Of a stretch of 64,000 bases of DNA, positions 62,968 through 64,000 are shown piece by piece (the first letter of the stretch is position 1; the number at the start of each line of letters is the position of its first letter). Location of the stretch: assembly GCF_016863635.1 (NCBI RefSeq), contig NZ_BOPG01000012.1:62001-126000 (forward strand), written 5' to 3'. This DNA is from Virgisporangium aurantiacum. GTDB taxonomy: Bacteria > Actinomycetota > Actinomycetes > Mycobacteriales > Micromonosporaceae. The notes below the pieces were generated by a model. It saw nothing but the letters and a program-made list of their open reading frames with translations, was not told where the DNA came from and ran no database searches. Position numbers and translations under genes: made by a program.

Positions 62968-64000
62968 ATGAGCGGGATGGACCGCCGCACGTTCATGACG
63001 ATGGTGGGTGCGCCGGCGATCGGCGCAGCGGTGCCCGGGCACCTGGACAAGGCGCTGGCCATCCCGGCCAACAACCGGCACGGTTCCATCGCCGACGTCG
63101 AGCACGTGATCTTCTTCATGCAGGAGAACCGCTCCTTCGATCACTACTTCGGCACCCTGCGTGGTGTGCGCGGCTTCGCCGATCCGCACCCCGTGACGCT
63201 TCCGTCCGGTCGCAGCGTGTGGCACCAACCGAACGGGTCGGGCGAACTGCTGCCGTTCCGCCCTCCGGTGCGCGACCTCGGCCAGGCCTACCTGCCCGAT
63301 CCGCCGCACGGCTGGGTCGACGGGCACGCGGCGTGGAACGGCGGTCGGTTCGACCGGTGGGTCCCGAACAAGGGCGTCGTGGCGATGACCTACCACGTCC
63401 GCGCGGACCTTCCCTACCAGTTCGCGCTCGCCGACGCGTTCACCGTGTGCGACAACTACCACTGCTCCCTGCTCGGCCCGACCGATCCGAACCGTTACCA
63501 CATGTGGACCGGCTGGGTCGGCAACGACGGCACCGGCGGCGGACCCGTCGTCGACAACGCGGAGCTGGGCTACGGCTGGTCGACCTACCCGGAGCGGCTG
63601 GAGCGCAACGGCATCTCGTGGAAGGTCTACCAGGACATCGGCAACGGCCTGGACGCCGCCGGTTCCTGGGGCTGGACCGGCGACCCGTTCATCGGCAACT
63701 ACGGCGACAACTCGCTGCTGTACTTCCACCAGTACCAGAACGCGGTACCGGGCACACCGCTCGCCGACCGGGCGAAGACCGGCACGGAGATCCGTGCCGA
63801 CGGTCGTGCCCCGGAGAAGCTGCTGACCGACTTCCGGGCCGACGTCGCGGCGGGCCGGCTGCCGCAGGTGACGTGGATCGTCGCGCCCGAGGCGTACACC
63901 GAACACCCGAACTGGGAGCCGTCCTACGGCGCCTGGTACCTCTCGCAGGTCATCGACATCCTCGCCGCCAACCCCGAGGTGTGGAGCAAGATGGCACTGT
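62968..64000 (+). CDS. Tat-exported phospholipase C / acid phosphatase family protein (3' end outside the window)
   Basis: The first 344 residues are visible. A twin-arginine-type signal ('MDRRTFMTMVGAPAIGAAV') is followed by the bacterial phospholipase C/phosphoesterase motif 'VIFFMQENRSFDHYFGTLRG' and a conserved 'DAFTVCDNYHCSLLGPTDPN'. These indicate a metal-independent or metal-binding phosphoesterase acting on phospholipids or phosphate esters outside the cell. GAGAGGGG precedes the ATG at 62968. The C-terminal part continues beyond base 64000. Confidence 0.9.
   Translation, partial: MSGMDRRTFMTMVGAPAIGAAVPGHLDKALAIPANNRHGSIADVEHVIFFMQENRSFDHYFGTLRGVRGFADPHPVTLPSGRSVWHQPNGSGELLPFRPPVRDLGQAYLPDPPHGWVDGHAAWNGGRFDRWVPNKGVVAMTYHVRADLPYQFALADAFTVCDNYHCSLLGPTDPNRYHMWTGWVGNDGTGGGPVVDNAELGYGWSTYPERLERNGISWKVYQDIGNGLDAAGSWGWTGDPFIGNYGDNSLLYFHQYQNAVPGTPLADRAKTGTEIRADGRAPEKLLTDFRADVAAGRLPQVTWIVAPEAYTEHPNWEPSYGAWYLSQVIDILAANPEVWSKMAL

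Noticed and set aside
1..64000. tRNA, rRNA, CRISPR arrays, transposases, integrases
   Set aside because: None recognised; there are no regularly spaced repeats and no DDE or recombinase motifs in any protein.

Overview
The window is very GC-rich DNA with strong GC third-position bias, GTG starts and many 4-base start/stop overlaps. The gene content (PucR and LAL-type LuxR regulators, an AfsR-like NB-ARC/TPR regulator, DUF5709, LtrA, an ECF sigma factor with a SnoaL remnant, PrsW, DUF3558-like lipoproteins) is that of a large-genome soil actinomycete. Micromonosporales or a related order is my guess; the sequence does not settle it. I see no rRNA, tRNA, transposase, prophage or CRISPR array.

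Layout. 0-3.2 kb: a sugar-type ABC importer (binding lipoprotein plus an ATPase cut by the window edge) divergent from a GAF/PucR regulator. 3.2-3.8 kb: a frameshifted DUF4190 membrane protein. 3.8-10.7 kb: a tightly coupled seven-gene operon, tannase-like esterase > livG > livF > binding protein > livH > livM > tetR, best read as capture and uptake of an aromatic ester or acid; a 24-bp palindrome lies just upstream. 10.9-12.9 kb: a WD40 protein.

12.9-33.7 kb is a stress, redox and sugar region: a stand-alone receiver protein, a LuxR-type response regulator and a triple-GAF histidine kinase; a CBS protein coupled to a xylose/ribose-type ABC permease and ATPase, with a matching binding protein 4 kb away; SPW and DUF6069 membrane proteins; a DHA2 exporter; a TerC/DUF475-like protein; a YflT-like stress protein; an operon PrsW > FtsH > MFS symporter > decayed dehydrogenase; a decayed aldo/keto reductase; a soluble Ser/Thr kinase; and glucose-6-phosphate dehydrogenase. 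Six copies of a palindromic motif (about CCRGCTAGCSGGTAC) lie at its gene starts, which makes it a candidate regulon. Several genes here are frameshifted or decayed (DUF475, FtsH, dehydrogenase, aldo/keto reductase).

33.7-41.1 kb: an envelope cassette of two tandem LemA-like single-pass membrane proteins and two lipoproteins. It is followed by an intact HTH/NB-ARC/TPR regulator and preceded by a short internally deleted copy of that same regulator gene. 41.3-48.6 kb: two large LAL regulators, each next to one of two paralogous alpha/beta hydrolases, with a strong terminator between the hydrolases. 48.8-64 kb: mostly single genes: ECF sigma factor, LtrA, secreted sialidase-like protein, HEAT-repeat protein, phosphotransferase, small membrane protein, DUF5937/ArsR regulator, TmrB-like kinase, GIDE-like membrane protein, DUF1835 protein, epoxide hydrolase, DUF5709, AI-2E-type permease and a Tat-exported phospholipase C family protein cut by the window end.
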